Below are positions 1 through 7,545 of a stretch of 21,753 bases of DNA, one piece after another. Under the pieces are notes generated by a model that saw only the letters and a program-made list of their open reading frames with translations, did not search any database and was not told the DNA's origin. The stretch is from a virus. The position numbers and the translations under genes are program-made. Where the stretch lies: positions 1 through 21,753 of IMG/VR virus record IMGVR_UViG_3300027714_001892; one strand, 5' to 3'. Position 1 is the stretch's first letter, and every line of letters begins with the position of its first letter.

Positions 1-2
1 TG

Positions 3-326
3 ATGTCTGTTAGAGGGTCTATGAAACATACTATGAGTGGTCGTAGACGTAAGACGAATGCTTGGAAGACGACTACTAAGACTGCAAAGGATTATAAGTG
101 GGATACCTCTTCTAGTTCTCTAGAAGTTTCTAGCTCCTATGTGCGTGAGAGTGTATACTATCCGTCGTTCGAAAATGTTTCTAATAATGTACAATGTAAA
201 GCTAATGAAACACTAAGTAAAGAAGAGAGGTGTCGTATCTCGTCCGAGTATACCATTGCACCTTCATATAATAAGGGTGCGTATCAAGTGATACCACGTT
301 CAGAGGTTAAACATATAGGGAGATAA
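3..326 (+). CDS. Small basic hypothetical protein
   Basis: This 107-residue protein is not recognised with certainty. Its N-terminal third is rich in Arg, Lys and Thr (GRRRKTNAWK near residue 13), followed by a Ser-rich stretch and no membrane segment, which suggests a nucleic-acid-binding or virion-associated protein. The ATG at 3 overlaps a possible upstream stop (TGATG), but the window edge hides any further upstream sequence; a second in-frame ATG lies at 21. The basic N-terminus vaguely resembles small conserved proteins of T4-like cyanophages, which is recollection rather than proof. The next gene follows after 2 bases with a good Shine-Dalgarno sequence lying inside this gene's end. 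Confidence 0.6.
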   Translation: MSVRGSMKHTMSGRRRKTNAWKTTTKTAKDYKWDTSSSSLEVSSSYVRESVYYPSFENVSNNVQCKANETLSKEERCRISSEYTIAPSYNKGAYQVIPRSEVKHIGR

Positions 327-328
327 TC

Positions 329-538
329 ATGTGGAGTTGGATAATAAGAAAAATAAGTAAGGAGTTTGATAGATTCCTAGAGAGAGGACTGCAGAGGACT
401 GCTAATCGTATCCAACGAGAGAATGATATCCATATGTTGTCTGCAGAGTATCGTCCCCTAGGGGATGCAACAGTGGTTGTGAAGGACTTCGGTCTTACAG
501 ATGACCCTAAAGGTAACCAAATAGATAAAAGTATATGA
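329..538 (+). CDS. Small hypothetical protein
   Basis: This 69-residue protein has an amphipathic, charged N-terminal half (WSWIIRKISKEFDRFLERG) that could lie on a membrane surface, then a short soluble C-terminal part. No family is recognised. The start is supported by AGGGAG at 317-322, six bases before the ATG. The gene ends in a TGA that overlaps the ATG of the next small gene, so the two are probably translationally coupled. Confidence 0.6.
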   Translation: MWSWIIRKISKEFDRFLERGLQRTANRIQRENDIHMLSAEYRPLGDATVVVKDFGLTDDPKGNQIDKSI

Positions 539-708
539 GATTATTAGAAGAGAGTTACGGAGACGTAAGAATATTCAGTACAAGACCTTACGGTTACAAA
601 AGATACCACGTAGAGTGGGCAGATGGACGTAAACAATTGTACAGTGGACTATGGTATAGTCTTACTACTATTAAAGAGAGAGTTGAGAAGGAGTTAGCGG
701 TATGTTAG
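535..708 (+). CDS. Small hypothetical protein, 57 aa
   Basis: This short reading frame begins at the ATG at 535, overlapping the previous stop (ATGA), and ends at TAG 706-708, overlapping the next ATG at 702. The product has a Tyr- and Trp-rich core (RPYGYKRYHVEWADGRKQ) followed by an amphipathic helix ending ERVEKELAVC. It looks like a small soluble beta-plus-helix domain with no membrane segment. No family is recognised. The support is the seamless fit between flanking genes and protein-like composition. Confidence 0.6.
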   Translation: MRLLEESYGDVRIFSTRPYGYKRYHVEWADGRKQLYSGLWYSLTTIKERVEKELAVC

Positions 709-914
709 ATTGGTTTTTATTCCCTATGGTTGTATCCCAATGGGTCTTCGGGCTCTTGTGGAGTGTATTCCTATGGGTTCTCGTGGTGTGGGGTGTGTGG
801 GTAGGACTTAAACGTTTATTTACATACCTAAAAGACAACAGACATTCATATCGATTGTCTTTATTATTAAAATCTAAGTCCAAGGAAATGGACATAGACG
901 AATACTATAAATAA
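702..914 (+). CDS. Small membrane protein
   Basis: This is a 70-residue protein whose first 40 residues are almost entirely hydrophobic and Trp-rich (VFGLLWSVFLWVLVVWGVWV), giving one long or two short membrane segments. A basic, soluble C-terminal tail of about 30 residues follows and should be cytoplasmic by the positive-inside rule. No family is recognised. The overlap of its start with the previous stop suggests translational coupling. A TATAAATA box straddles its own stop codon. A membrane or lysis-related role is possible but unproven. Confidence 0.6.
   Translation: MLDWFLFPMVVSQWVFGLLWSVFLWVLVVWGVWVGLKRLFTYLKDNRHSYRLSLLLKSKSKEMDIDEYYK
906..913 (+). promoter_or_regulatory. T4-late-type TATAAATA box
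   Basis: TATAAATA is the exact T4 late -10 consensus. It is followed by 5 bases and then the ATG at 919. In T4 the box spans about -13 to -6, so +1 would fall on the A of the start codon. It overlaps the upstream stop codon, so chance cannot be excluded. Confidence 0.4.
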
Positions 915-918
915 ACCC

Positions 919-1089
919 ATGAGTACTGAATTATATTTAATACATTTCGTTTTTATTGTTTCTATGGTCTATGCAGTCTACCGTAATGGTCGCAAAGCAG
1001 GACGTGAAGAGATGGTGAACCAACTCATCGAAGATAAACTCGTCTTACCCAAAGACATTATAACATTCTACAAGACACACCGTGACTAA
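919..1089 (+). CDS. Small membrane-anchored protein, 56 aa
   Basis: This short frame runs from the ATG at 919 to TAA 1087-1089. The N-terminus (YLIHFVFIVSMVYAVY) is one hydrophobic helix and is followed by a basic stretch (RNGRKAGREE) and a charged soluble tail. This gives a type III, N-out/C-in or signal-anchor topology. No family is recognised. There is no clear Shine-Dalgarno sequence, but a TATAAATA box ends 5 bases upstream. The gap to the previous gene is only 4 bases, so read-through expression is also likely. Confidence 0.55.
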   Translation: MSTELYLIHFVFIVSMVYAVYRNGRKAGREEMVNQLIEDKLVLPKDIITFYKTHRD

Positions 1090-1111
1090 GTAGAACAACA
1101 AGGACTATATT

Positions 1112-2323
1112 ATGAGAATCATTGGAATCAATTCCAGCCACGACACTTCACTTGCCATTATGCAAGACGGAGAAGTGCAAGAACTCTTCGAGGAAGAGAG
1201 AGAACGTAGAGAAAAATACTACTCACCTAACATTGACTCACCCGAGTTACATACAGTAAACAGTAAAGGTATTGCAGATGCATTATCCATTGAACAAGGT
1301 GGTGGAGAGTTAATCTTTGCATCCTTTGATAGACGTGACATGAAGATACATTTCGACAGAGAGTATCTCATGGACAACAGACTACTTGCAGAAGAGTTTG
1401 CACGTGACCTATCTAAAGAACAACTCAGTTTAAAACGAATCGAACAACTCCAAGAAGAATATCCTAAGTTAGGTATCAACGTTGAGTGGTTAGAAGACAT
1501 GGATGAAACAATCCACGACTGCATGGCAAACCAATTCGATGACGTAGAAGAGTATCACTATGATACTGAACATCATTTGTATCATGCATACAGTGGATAC
1601 TTCCTATCACCCTTCTATCAAGATGGTCAAGAAGCTATTGCAATTACATGGGACGGTGGTGGTGCAAAATCGTATCACAAAGAGTATCCCAACTTCCAAG
1701 AGATAGAATCTATCTTTAAGTGTACACCCGAAATGAGTGACACTATGATTGTTCCTCAGTGGAAGAAGTATTCGAACCATCGTTTCCTTGGAGACCTTGC
1801 AAGTGAATACTTCCCTAACATGTACTATGACGTAGCACATTGTCAGAAAGACTTAACTACCATCATGGATGGAATCCATTGTACCTTCTCTAGCTTCCCT
1901 TCTAGCGGTATGAACTTCAGCAACATGTCATATGCCTTCGGTGCAGACAAAGAGGGTAGAGCAGCGGGTAAGGTCATGGGAATGGCATCTTACGGAAGAC
2001 TGTTCAAGGATAGACCCGATAGGTTCGATAGACATATCGTTGCACAGATGTGTGAAGAAGAAAGTTTTCAGAATGCATGTAACGTAATACGTACTGCAAT
2101 AGAATATAATCCCGAGTGTAAGAACCTAGTTCTGAGTGGTGGGTTTAGTTTAAACTGTACTAACAATTATAGATACCTTCAAGAGTTTCCCGACATGGAT
2201 ATTTTTGTTGACCCAGTCCCCCATGACGGTGGTACTGCGGTGGGTGCAGCTTTCTGGCTACACACACAATTAGAATCGGGTATCGACGGTGTAGAAATAG
2301 ATACTACTGAAGGAGAAGTATAA
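1112..2323 (+). CDS. Carbamoyltransferase, N-terminal (Kae1-like) subunit
   Basis: This is the N-terminal half of a NodU/CmcH/TobZ-type O-carbamoyltransferase, which makes a carbamoyl-adenylate from carbamoyl phosphate and ATP and passes the carbamoyl group to a hydroxyl, usually on a sugar. Visible family motifs are GINSSHDTSLAI at residue 4, the metal-site histidines in HHLYHAYSGYFLSPF near 153, DGGG near 181, SGGFSLNCTNNYRYL near 343 and PHDGGTAVGAA near 371. The C-terminal YrdC-like domain is absent and is instead encoded by the next gene, whose ATG overlaps this stop by one base (TAATG). Together the two are about 626 residues, close to a full-length single-chain enzyme. The substrate in phages is unknown; surface sugars, nucleotides or DNA bases are candidates. 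RBS-like AAGGA lies about 8 bases before the start. Confidence 0.9.
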   Translation: MRIIGINSSHDTSLAIMQDGEVQELFEEERERREKYYSPNIDSPELHTVNSKGIADALSIEQGGGELIFASFDRRDMKIHFDREYLMDNRLLAEEFARDLSKEQLSLKRIEQLQEEYPKLGINVEWLEDMDETIHDCMANQFDDVEEYHYDTEHHLYHAYSGYFLSPFYQDGQEAIAITWDGGGAKSYHKEYPNFQEIESIFKCTPEMSDTMIVPQWKKYSNHRFLGDLASEYFPNMYYDVAHCQKDLTTIMDGIHCTFSSFPSSGMNFSNMSYAFGADKEGRAAGKVMGMASYGRLFKDRPDRFDRHIVAQMCEEESFQNACNVIRTAIEYNPECKNLVLSGGFSLNCTNNYRYLQEFPDMDIFVDPVPHDGGTAVGAAFWLHTQLESGIDGVEIDTTEGEV

Positions 2324-2994
2324 TGGCTAAGAAAGATAATAAACCAAAATCATTACGTGTGACAGAAGTCATTAGAGACATAGACGAAGTTGTCAATCTA
2401 TTAGTAGATGAAAAACAAGTCGTTGCAATGTATCAGAACCATTCCGAGTGGGGCCCACGTGCATTAGGTAATCGTTCAATATTATTTGACCCTACCAATC
2501 CGAATGCAAAACAAATTATTAATACTATTAAGAAGAGAGAATACTACAGACCATTTGCTGGTACTGTATTGGAAGAATGTGCATCCGATTATTTCGAGAT
2601 GTTACAACTTAAGTCTTCCCCTTATATGTCGTTTGCAATTCAATGTAAAGAAAGAGCATACAAAGAGATTCCTTCTATCGTCCATGCAGACGGTACGTGT
2701 AGAATACAAACAGTTAATGAAGAACAGAATCCTAATTATTATAATTTAATTAGAGCGTTAGGTGATAAGAATGGCACCCCCATTATTTTTAATACATCAT
2801 TTAATTTAGGTGGTGAAGCATTAGTCGAATCTATATTCGATGCAATCGATACGTGTAACCGTTCCGATATTAATTTCCTTTACGTTCCCGAAGACCAGCC
2901 GGGCCATGTTCCTTATGAGTTGTTCAGACCTAAGTCAGAGAAACTTATGAAGGACGATGCAGAACAGCATGGTGAATGGGAATCAGAGGTTTGA
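2323..2994 (+). CDS. Carbamoyltransferase, C-terminal (YrdC-like) subunit
   Basis: This gene encodes the Carbam_trans_C domain of the NodU/CmcH family, which in single-chain enzymes forms the carbamoyl-adenylate. Hallmarks are SEWGPRALGNRSILFDP near residue 42, the KREYYRPFAGTVLEE segment, HADGTCRIQTV near 121 and GTPIIFNTSFNLGGEALVES near 152. The first 15 residues are a Lys-rich leader that probably replaces the usual interdomain linker. Its start codon overlaps the stop of the N-terminal gene, so the subunits are probably made in equal amounts and assemble. No broken motif is visible in either piece, so this reads as a working split gene rather than a decayed one, although a single-base sequencing error at the junction would look similar. 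Confidence 0.9.
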   Translation: MAKKDNKPKSLRVTEVIRDIDEVVNLLVDEKQVVAMYQNHSEWGPRALGNRSILFDPTNPNAKQIINTIKKREYYRPFAGTVLEECASDYFEMLQLKSSPYMSFAIQCKERAYKEIPSIVHADGTCRIQTVNEEQNPNYYNLIRALGDKNGTPIIFNTSFNLGGEALVESIFDAIDTCNRSDINFLYVPEDQPGHVPYELFRPKSEKLMKDDAEQHGEWESEV

Positions 2995-3011
2995 TTTTAA
3001 ATACTCTTAGG

Positions 3012-3149
3012 ATGTTGTTTGGAGTGGGCAAAGTCGACAGTGATTTTAAACCCAGTCCTTGGAAAATATTTTTCTCAGCAGTAGTCCTAGGATATTTATT
3101 TCTCTTTACCGTTACATCTTTAATCGTTTTAGTTGTGATGTATACATAA
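3012..3149 (+). CDS. Small single-span membrane protein, 45 aa
   Basis: This short frame fills the gap between the carbamoyltransferase and the Fe-S carrier. It has a polar N-terminus with a DFKPSPWK segment and then one strongly hydrophobic helix to the C-terminus (FLFTVTSLIVLVVMY). No family is recognised. The ATG at 3012 has TTAGG directly before it, which is too close for a normal ribosome binding site; an in-frame TTG at 2991 overlapping the previous stop is an alternative start. Confidence 0.45.
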   Translation: MLFGVGKVDSDFKPSPWKIFFSAVVLGYLFLFTVTSLIVLVVMYT

Positions 3150-3152
3150 ATA
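3145..3152 (+). promoter_or_regulatory. T4-late-like CATAAATA box before the Fe-S carrier gene
   Basis: CATAAATA matches the T4 late box TATAAATA at 7 of 8 positions. It stands 5 bases before the ATG at 3158, the same spacing as at 906, 11076 and 15084. It overlaps the stop of the upstream small gene, so it is only a candidate. Confidence 0.3.
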
Positions 3153-3157
3153 CTTCG

Positions 3158-3484
3158 ATGATAGAAGTTACAGACATAGCAATAGCAAAACTTATAGACA
3201 AGGAAGTCGACTCAGTAAGACTAGGTGTTACTGGCGGTGGATGTTCTGGCTACGAATATGTATTCATTCGAGATGAATATAAAGACGGTGACCTAGAAAT
3301 AGATTACGGTAAGTTTAAATTTTTAATAGATACAATGAGTCAACCCTTTTTAAATGGGATGACATTAGATTATGAAAAACAAGGATTGAATGAAACATTT
3401 ACGTTTCAGAATCCAAATGAAGAAGCCAGTTGTGGTTGTGGAGTGAGTATTACATTTAATGAAGACATCGTCAGCAAAAGCTAA
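3158..3484 (+). CDS. A-type Fe-S cluster carrier (IscA/HesB-like)
   Basis: This 108-residue protein belongs to the IscA/ErpA/HesB family, which receives Fe-S clusters and passes them to target enzymes in the cytoplasm. The three conserved cysteines are visible: Cys29 in GGGCSGYEY and Cys92 and Cys94 in SCGCGVSITF. Length and order match the family. The frame stays open upstream to an ATG at 3059, but family homology begins at MIEVTDIAIAKL, so 3158 is chosen. HesB-like genes are known in T4-like marine phages. A phage copy could support Fe-S enzymes such as the radical SAM protein at 9585, or host proteins needed during infection. The next gene overlaps its last 26 bases. Confidence 0.92.
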   Translation: MIEVTDIAIAKLIDKEVDSVRLGVTGGGCSGYEYVFIRDEYKDGDLEIDYGKFKFLIDTMSQPFLNGMTLDYEKQGLNETFTFQNPNEEASCGCGVSITFNEDIVSKS

Positions 3485-3845
3485 AGGTCGTAAACTACAG
3501 CAATGGTTTGCCCAACTCATGGTTAAGACTCTTGACCTTCATGAAGAAGATTTAGAGAGTAGGCCAATGGGTTCTCAAGGTGAGGATATTATTATGGGTC
3601 GAGAGACTCGTAAGAAGTTCCCCTACTCTATTGAATGTAAGAACCAAGAAGCTGTGAACGTCTGGGCTGCATATGCTCAGGCAGAAAGTAATTGTGGTAA
3701 GTATGAACCCTTAGTTGTTATTAAGAGGAACAGAAGTAAACCATTAGTGTTAGTTGATGCAGAACATTTTGTTGCATTGCATAAAAGAAAGTTAACACCA
3801 TTAGAAGAACAGAATTTAGAAGTAGGTAATAACAAGACAGTATGA
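3459..3845 (+). CDS. PD-(D/E)XK nuclease, Holliday-junction-resolvase-like
   Basis: This 128-residue protein has the compact PD-(D/E)XK layout: a basic N-terminal helix (SSAKAKGRKLQQWFAQLM), then RPMGSQGEDIIMG with Asp43, then SIECKNQE with Glu59 and Lys61, and a C-terminal strand-helix unit (PLVVIKRNRSKPLVLVD). The spacing resembles small resolvase-like or VRR-type phage endonucleases that cut branched DNA in recombination or packaging. The start at 3459 overlaps the Fe-S carrier gene by 26 bases and lacks a strong ribosome binding site, but residues just after the start (KGRKLQQW) belong to the fold, which excludes a much later start. The exact substrate cannot be read from sequence. Confidence 0.75.
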   Translation: MKTSSAKAKGRKLQQWFAQLMVKTLDLHEEDLESRPMGSQGEDIIMGRETRKKFPYSIECKNQEAVNVWAAYAQAESNCGKYEPLVVIKRNRSKPLVLVDAEHFVALHKRKLTPLEEQNLEVGNNKTV

Positions 3846-4012
3846 AACATCTAACAGACATTGGTATGGGATACTTCAGACACTTACTTCATGCATGGAG
3901 AATGGCTTTCATTCTTATCGTACATGGATTAATTCCATACGTATGGGAAACAAAAGTCAGTGATGAAATAATGTCATATCACAAAGAGGAAAACGATGAT
4001 GAAATCATTTAA
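3842..4012 (+). CDS. Small DUF6356-like membrane-associated protein
   Basis: This 56-residue product resembles the DUF6356 family of marine phages and bacteria: a conserved HLTDIGMGYFRHLLHA segment, one hydrophobic helix (MAFILIVHGLIPYVW) and a closing polar part with SDEI. Its function is unknown. Both ends overlap neighbours, with ATGA at its start and 17 bases shared with the RimK-like gene at its end, which supports a real coupled gene. Family assignment is from memory of the pattern and was not searched. Confidence 0.65.
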   Translation: MKHLTDIGMGYFRHLLHAWRMAFILIVHGLIPYVWETKVSDEIMSYHKEENDDEII

Positions 4013-5393
4013 TGAATTAATCGTAGAAGACACAGTTAAGAAGTCAGACCCTTATCGCCTCGTGGTAATTGCAGAACGTCCAAAGAAAGTTGCAAAGAAA
4101 TCTACTAGTACTAAGATGGTATCGGTAGGTGAAGCAATGGGACTCGAAGTTTATTCAGTACGTATCAATGGTGCTTACCTTGACCGTGATGAAGATACTG
4201 GTGTCATCTTTATTCATAACGAAGATGATGAGAAAGGATTCGAGATTGATGCAGACACATTAGTTATGATTAGAGGTGGTGTAACCAAGAAAGATTCCTA
4301 CCTTGATTTAATCTCTCAGATTGAACGCTACGGTGTTGCAACGTGTAACCCTAGGGAATGTATCGAAGTTTGTTCAGACAAGTTTAGAACGTACCTCAGA
4401 CTGCAAGAGATAGGTCTAAACCAACCGAAGACGGTACTCATCCCTAACGATGATAAAGAGACAGTTGATAGAGCCCATGAAGCATTAGACAATGACTTCC
4501 CGATGGTACTCAAAACATTACAGGGTTCCAAAGGTGTGGGTGTTCTATTAATCGAAACAGAACGTTCATTACAATCACAGGTCAGCTTGATTTATAAGAT
4601 TGACCCTTACTGTGATATCCTATTACAAGAATACATCGAATCGGATTACGATGTCCGTGTCATTATTGTCAACAGAGAAATCGTTGGTGCAATGAGACGA
4701 AATAAAATTACCGATGACTTCAGAAGTAATGTATCCCAAGGTGCAGAAGCTGAAGAAGTAAAGTTAACAGAACTAGAAATGGATGTTTGTTTAAGAGCAG
4801 CCAAGGTCGTTAACGGTCAGTGGGTCGGAGTAGATTTCATTCCAGCAAAGAATAGAAAGACTGAACCCCCTTACCTATTAGAAGTAAATCATTCGCCAGG
4901 CACAGAAGGAATCTCCTCAGTCATTGGTGAAGACATGGTTAAGAAAGTCTTAAAGATTTATCGAGACAGAGACTTATGGAAGAAGACCCCTACTGAATGT
5001 GGAGTTCTAGAAACCATCGAAGTCGAAGGTCAAGAGATGACGATTAAGATGGATACAGGTAACTCAGTATCAGCTTGTTCTCTTCATGCAGATAACCTAG
5101 TTATCTCTAGCAAGAATGGAAAGAAGTCAGTGCAATGGGAAACCGATGGTGTCAAATATAACAAACCCCTTATAAGAGAAGTTCAGCTGACCAAGCCAGC
5201 AGAGACTAGACCCGTAGTAGAATTGGAATTGAATTTCCTAAACACTATATACGAACAGGAAGTTAGCTTGGATAGTAGAGGACTTATTCCTTTCCTTGCA
5301 AATCGTGACTTAATGCAACGTGCAAATTTAATGATAAATCCAGCACGTAAATTTATGATTACGAACAAGAGAGATGAGAAAGACGATAGTTGA
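3996..5393 (+). CDS. RimK-like glutamate ligase fused to a retropepsin-like (RimB-type) domain
   Basis: Residues 1 to about 320 form a RimK-type ATP-grasp ligase. Visible are the pre-ATP-grasp segment ending in CNPRECIEVCSDKFRTYLRL, then TLQGSKGVGVLLIETE (ATP binding, near 170), LLQEYIESDYDVRVIIV, the DDFRSNVSQG loop, GVDFIPA and the metal-binding EVNHSPGTEGIS (near 296). Bacterial RimK adds glutamates to the C-terminus of ribosomal protein S6. From about residue 340 comes a second domain with MDTGNSVSACSLHA (Asp-Thr-Gly near 353), RPVVELEL (near 404) and DSRGLIPFLANRDLM (near 426). That order matches the PF05618 retropepsin-like protease family, of which RimB is a member and which trims or regulates RimK products. 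Ligase and protease on one chain could write and erase the same tag. AGAGG precedes the tandem ATGs at 3996 and 3999. Confidence 0.88.
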   Translation: MMKSFNELIVEDTVKKSDPYRLVVIAERPKKVAKKSTSTKMVSVGEAMGLEVYSVRINGAYLDRDEDTGVIFIHNEDDEKGFEIDADTLVMIRGGVTKKDSYLDLISQIERYGVATCNPRECIEVCSDKFRTYLRLQEIGLNQPKTVLIPNDDKETVDRAHEALDNDFPMVLKTLQGSKGVGVLLIETERSLQSQVSLIYKIDPYCDILLQEYIESDYDVRVIIVNREIVGAMRRNKITDDFRSNVSQGAEAEEVKLTELEMDVCLRAAKVVNGQWVGVDFIPAKNRKTEPPYLLEVNHSPGTEGISSVIGEDMVKKVLKIYRDRDLWKKTPTECGVLETIEVEGQEMTIKMDTGNSVSACSLHADNLVISSKNGKKSVQWETDGVKYNKPLIREVQLTKPAETRPVVELELNFLNTIYEQEVSLDSRGLIPFLANRDLMQRANLMINPARKFMITNKRDEKDDS

Positions 5394-5407
5394 TTTTCTA
5401 AAGTAAC

Positions 5408-5437
5408 TTGACAATGCCCTAGGCTTTATTATATAAT
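5408..5437 (+). promoter_or_regulatory. Sigma70-type promoter, 18-base spacer class
   Basis: TTGACA (5408-5413) and TATAAT (5432-5437) are both perfect consensus hexamers, separated by 18 bases (ATGCCCTAGGCTTTATTA). It lies in the 50-base gap after the RimK-like gene and drives the unknown gene and RNase H. The spacer shares GCTTTWT at a fixed position with promoters at 11341, 11668 and 12737. Predicted +1 falls on the A of the ATG at 5444. Confidence 0.85.
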
Positions 5438-5443
5438 ACACCC

Positions 5444-6157
5444 ATGATTATGAAAACAGAACTACCAAAAATAAATATCCAAGAGAGAATGAAAGTCAAA
5501 GCACTTGATGCCTTTGGGGAAGTAGACTTACAAATAGATAAATGGGTGGACAACAAGTCCTCGTCTTTTTCTATGTACAAGTATCTAGTTTCACTAGGTT
5601 ACAGTGGTAAGGTTATTAACTTTCTTAAAGGTGAACTCTCACCGATGATATCCGAAGTTAAGAATGAAGAAGGTTGCGACCAATTAGACGAAGCCTATAA
5701 CTTCTTAACAAAAGCAGAGAAGAAGAAGTTCCTTAAATTCTTAGAAGGTATCGAATCCGATGTCGATAAGTTTTGTGAGGAATACAAACCAATTCGTAAG
5801 GTAAAACTTATGACACCCAAACGTATGGTAAGGAAGCTTCCTTTCCTTGCAGAGTGGGAAAGGTATACGTCTATCGAACCGATAGAGATACCAAGAGCCT
5901 ACGACTTATTTACATTCAACACTGCATCAAAGAAGTTTACACACTTCCAAGGTAACCTTGCAGTTAAGGGTTCTAGAATTACAGGATATGATTCATGTAA
6001 AGAAAAGACCTTGACAGATTGGGAGTTGCTTGATAGAATAGTAACAGGTGGTAACATTATTGCTCGTGGATTTATGGATGAGATTCCTAGGTCGAAGTTG
6101 AAAGACGGAAACGACATGATGACCAAAAATACATTATTATTAAAAGTGATTAAATGA
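5444..6157 (+). CDS. Hypothetical protein upstream of RNase H
   Basis: This 237-residue soluble protein has a Lys/Glu-rich N-terminal half, predicted mostly helical (KAEKKKFLKFLEGIESDVDKF near residue 91), and a C-terminal half with more strands (YDLFTFNTASKKFTHFQ near 150). No family or catalytic motif is recognised. It is the first gene behind a consensus promoter and overlaps the RNase H gene by ATGA, so it is probably co-produced with that replication enzyme. The predicted transcription start coincides with its ATG and no Shine-Dalgarno sequence exists; an in-frame ATG at 5450 is an alternative start. Confidence 0.75.
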   Translation: MIMKTELPKINIQERMKVKALDAFGEVDLQIDKWVDNKSSSFSMYKYLVSLGYSGKVINFLKGELSPMISEVKNEEGCDQLDEAYNFLTKAEKKKFLKFLEGIESDVDKFCEEYKPIRKVKLMTPKRMVRKLPFLAEWERYTSIEPIEIPRAYDLFTFNTASKKFTHFQGNLAVKGSRITGYDSCKEKTLTDWELLDRIVTGGNIIARGFMDEIPRSKLKDGNDMMTKNTLLLKVIK

Positions 6158-6996
6158 TTCTTATAGATTTTACTCAAACCATAATAGCAGGTTTGATGGT
6201 TCAGTTAAAAATGAACAATGGGGAAGTGAGTGAAGACATGTTGAGACACATGATTCTTAATTCAGTTCGAGGTTATCAAAAGAAATACTCAGCAGAGTAT
6301 GGAGAGATTACTCTTTGCACGGATGCATCCCATCCATGGAGAAGAGACTACTATCCACAATACAAAGCAAACCGTAAGAAGTCTAGAGAAGCAGATGATA
6401 AGGATTGGGGATTAATCTTTGATACACTTCATAAAGTGAAGATGGAAATCAAAGAGAACTTTCCCTACCGTTATATGTTTGTAGAGAAGTGTGAGGCTGA
6501 TGACATCATTGCAATCTTAACTAAACATGCACCCTTCGGAGAGAAGGTCATGATAGTGAGTGGAGATAAGGACTTTCAGCAACTCCATAAATACAAGTAC
6601 GTAACTCAGTGGAGTCCTAACCTTAATAAATTAATTACGGTTGAAGACCCCGATTTATTTTTGAGAGAACATATCCTTACTGGTGATAAGTCAGACGGAG
6701 TCCCAAACATTCTATCTAACGATAATTGTTTAGACGAAGGTATCAGACAGACACCGTTAAGGAAACCTATCAAAGATAAGTACTTAAGAATTACCATACA
6801 GAGTGACGATAAATTTTATCGTAACTATTTGAGAAACCAAACTCTAATTGATTTAGAGTTTATACCAGCTGATATAGAACAGAATATATTAGATGAGTTT
6901 GAGAAGACTGCACCAGTAAAAGGTAAAGTCTTTGATTATCTAAGAACACATCGACTAGACCAGTTGTTAAACCATGTAGAGGATTTTACATTATGA
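6154..6996 (+). CDS. rnh: RNase H / 5'-3' flap exonuclease (T4 Rnh-like)
   Basis: This 280-residue protein is a T4 RNase H-type FEN nuclease that removes RNA primers and adjacent DNA from Okazaki fragments. The metal-binding acidic residues appear in order: ILIDF at residue 2, CTDASHPWRRDYYPQYKANR near 55 (the arch segment), EADDIIAIL near 113, VSGDKDFQQLHK near 134 and GDKSDGVPNI near 175 (start of the helix-hairpin-helix part). Length is close to T4 Rnh (about 305). It overlaps the upstream gene by ATGA and the downstream AT-hook gene by 4 bases. In T4 the order along transcription is rnh-dsbA-33-59-32; here the same order is kept, but almost 10 kb separates rnh from gp33. Confidence 0.92.
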   Translation: MILIDFTQTIIAGLMVQLKMNNGEVSEDMLRHMILNSVRGYQKKYSAEYGEITLCTDASHPWRRDYYPQYKANRKKSREADDKDWGLIFDTLHKVKMEIKENFPYRYMFVEKCEADDIIAILTKHAPFGEKVMIVSGDKDFQQLHKYKYVTQWSPNLNKLITVEDPDLFLREHILTGDKSDGVPNILSNDNCLDEGIRQTPLRKPIKDKYLRITIQSDDKFYRNYLRNQTLIDLEFIPADIEQNILDEFEKTAPVKGKVFDYLRTHRLDQLLNHVEDFTL

Positions 6997-7505
6997 CAGA
7001 AAAGAAAGGAAGAGGAAGACCGAAAGGAGCTCCTAACAAACCTAAGTTAACACTGGTCACAGAAAGAGCAGTACTACCAAATGATGCAGACGTATATGAA
7101 ATATTATGTCAAGCGAATATCGTTGCAGAAACAAGTTCCAAGCTTGCAGCCCAAGGGTTGAGAGTATTTGGAGAAAAGAATGGTGCAATTAAACCATGTC
7201 TTATGTGGGCATTTGACCCCGAGATTAATTCGACTTTGCCAGAAGGTAAGACACCTTATGGTTCGAATAAAGCTCCTAGTTCAGACCTTGCAGAAACAAG
7301 TTTAAGATTTGAACATAGACTGTTTAAATACTTTGTAACAGAACAAGTCCCTATGTCCAAAAGAGAGAACATGTGGATTGGTCTACTAGAAGGAATACCT
7401 GCTAAAGAAGCAGAAGTACTCGACCTTATTAAGGACGGCACTTGGGCATTTCCAAATATTAACCGACAAATCGTAAAAGAAGCGTTCCCCGAAATCAACT
7501 GCTAA
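6993..7505 (+). CDS. AT-hook protein, DUF6433-like
   Basis: The N-terminus carries an AT-hook, GRGRPKGAPNKPK near residue 6, which binds the minor groove of AT-rich DNA. The rest resembles DUF6433, a T4-like phage family, with a conserved SKRENMWIGLLEGIPAKEAEVL segment split here as SKRENMWIGL and LEGIPAKEAEVL, and a closing VKEAFPEI. The role of that family is unknown. It follows rnh with a 4-base overlap, the place occupied in T4 by dsbA, a double-stranded-DNA-binding late-transcription factor; similarity of position and DNA binding is suggestive only. The family assignment is from memory of the motif pattern. Confidence 0.7.
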   Translation: MTEKKGRGRPKGAPNKPKLTLVTERAVLPNDADVYEILCQANIVAETSSKLAAQGLRVFGEKNGAIKPCLMWAFDPEINSTLPEGKTPYGSNKAPSSDLAETSLRFEHRLFKYFVTEQVPMSKRENMWIGLLEGIPAKEAEVLDLIKDGTWAFPNINRQIVKEAFPEINC

Positions 7506-7545
7506 CTAAATATAAGGAAGACAGAGACTATACATATTACAAAGG

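Noticed and set aside
2486-2749. Alternative-frame open frame inside the carbamoyltransferase C-terminal gene
   Set aside because: It is a frame-shifted shadow of conserved motifs in the real frame.
3059-3157. Upstream extension of the Fe-S carrier frame
   Set aside because: The first 33 residues do not belong to the IscA family and overlap a more plausible small membrane protein gene in another frame.
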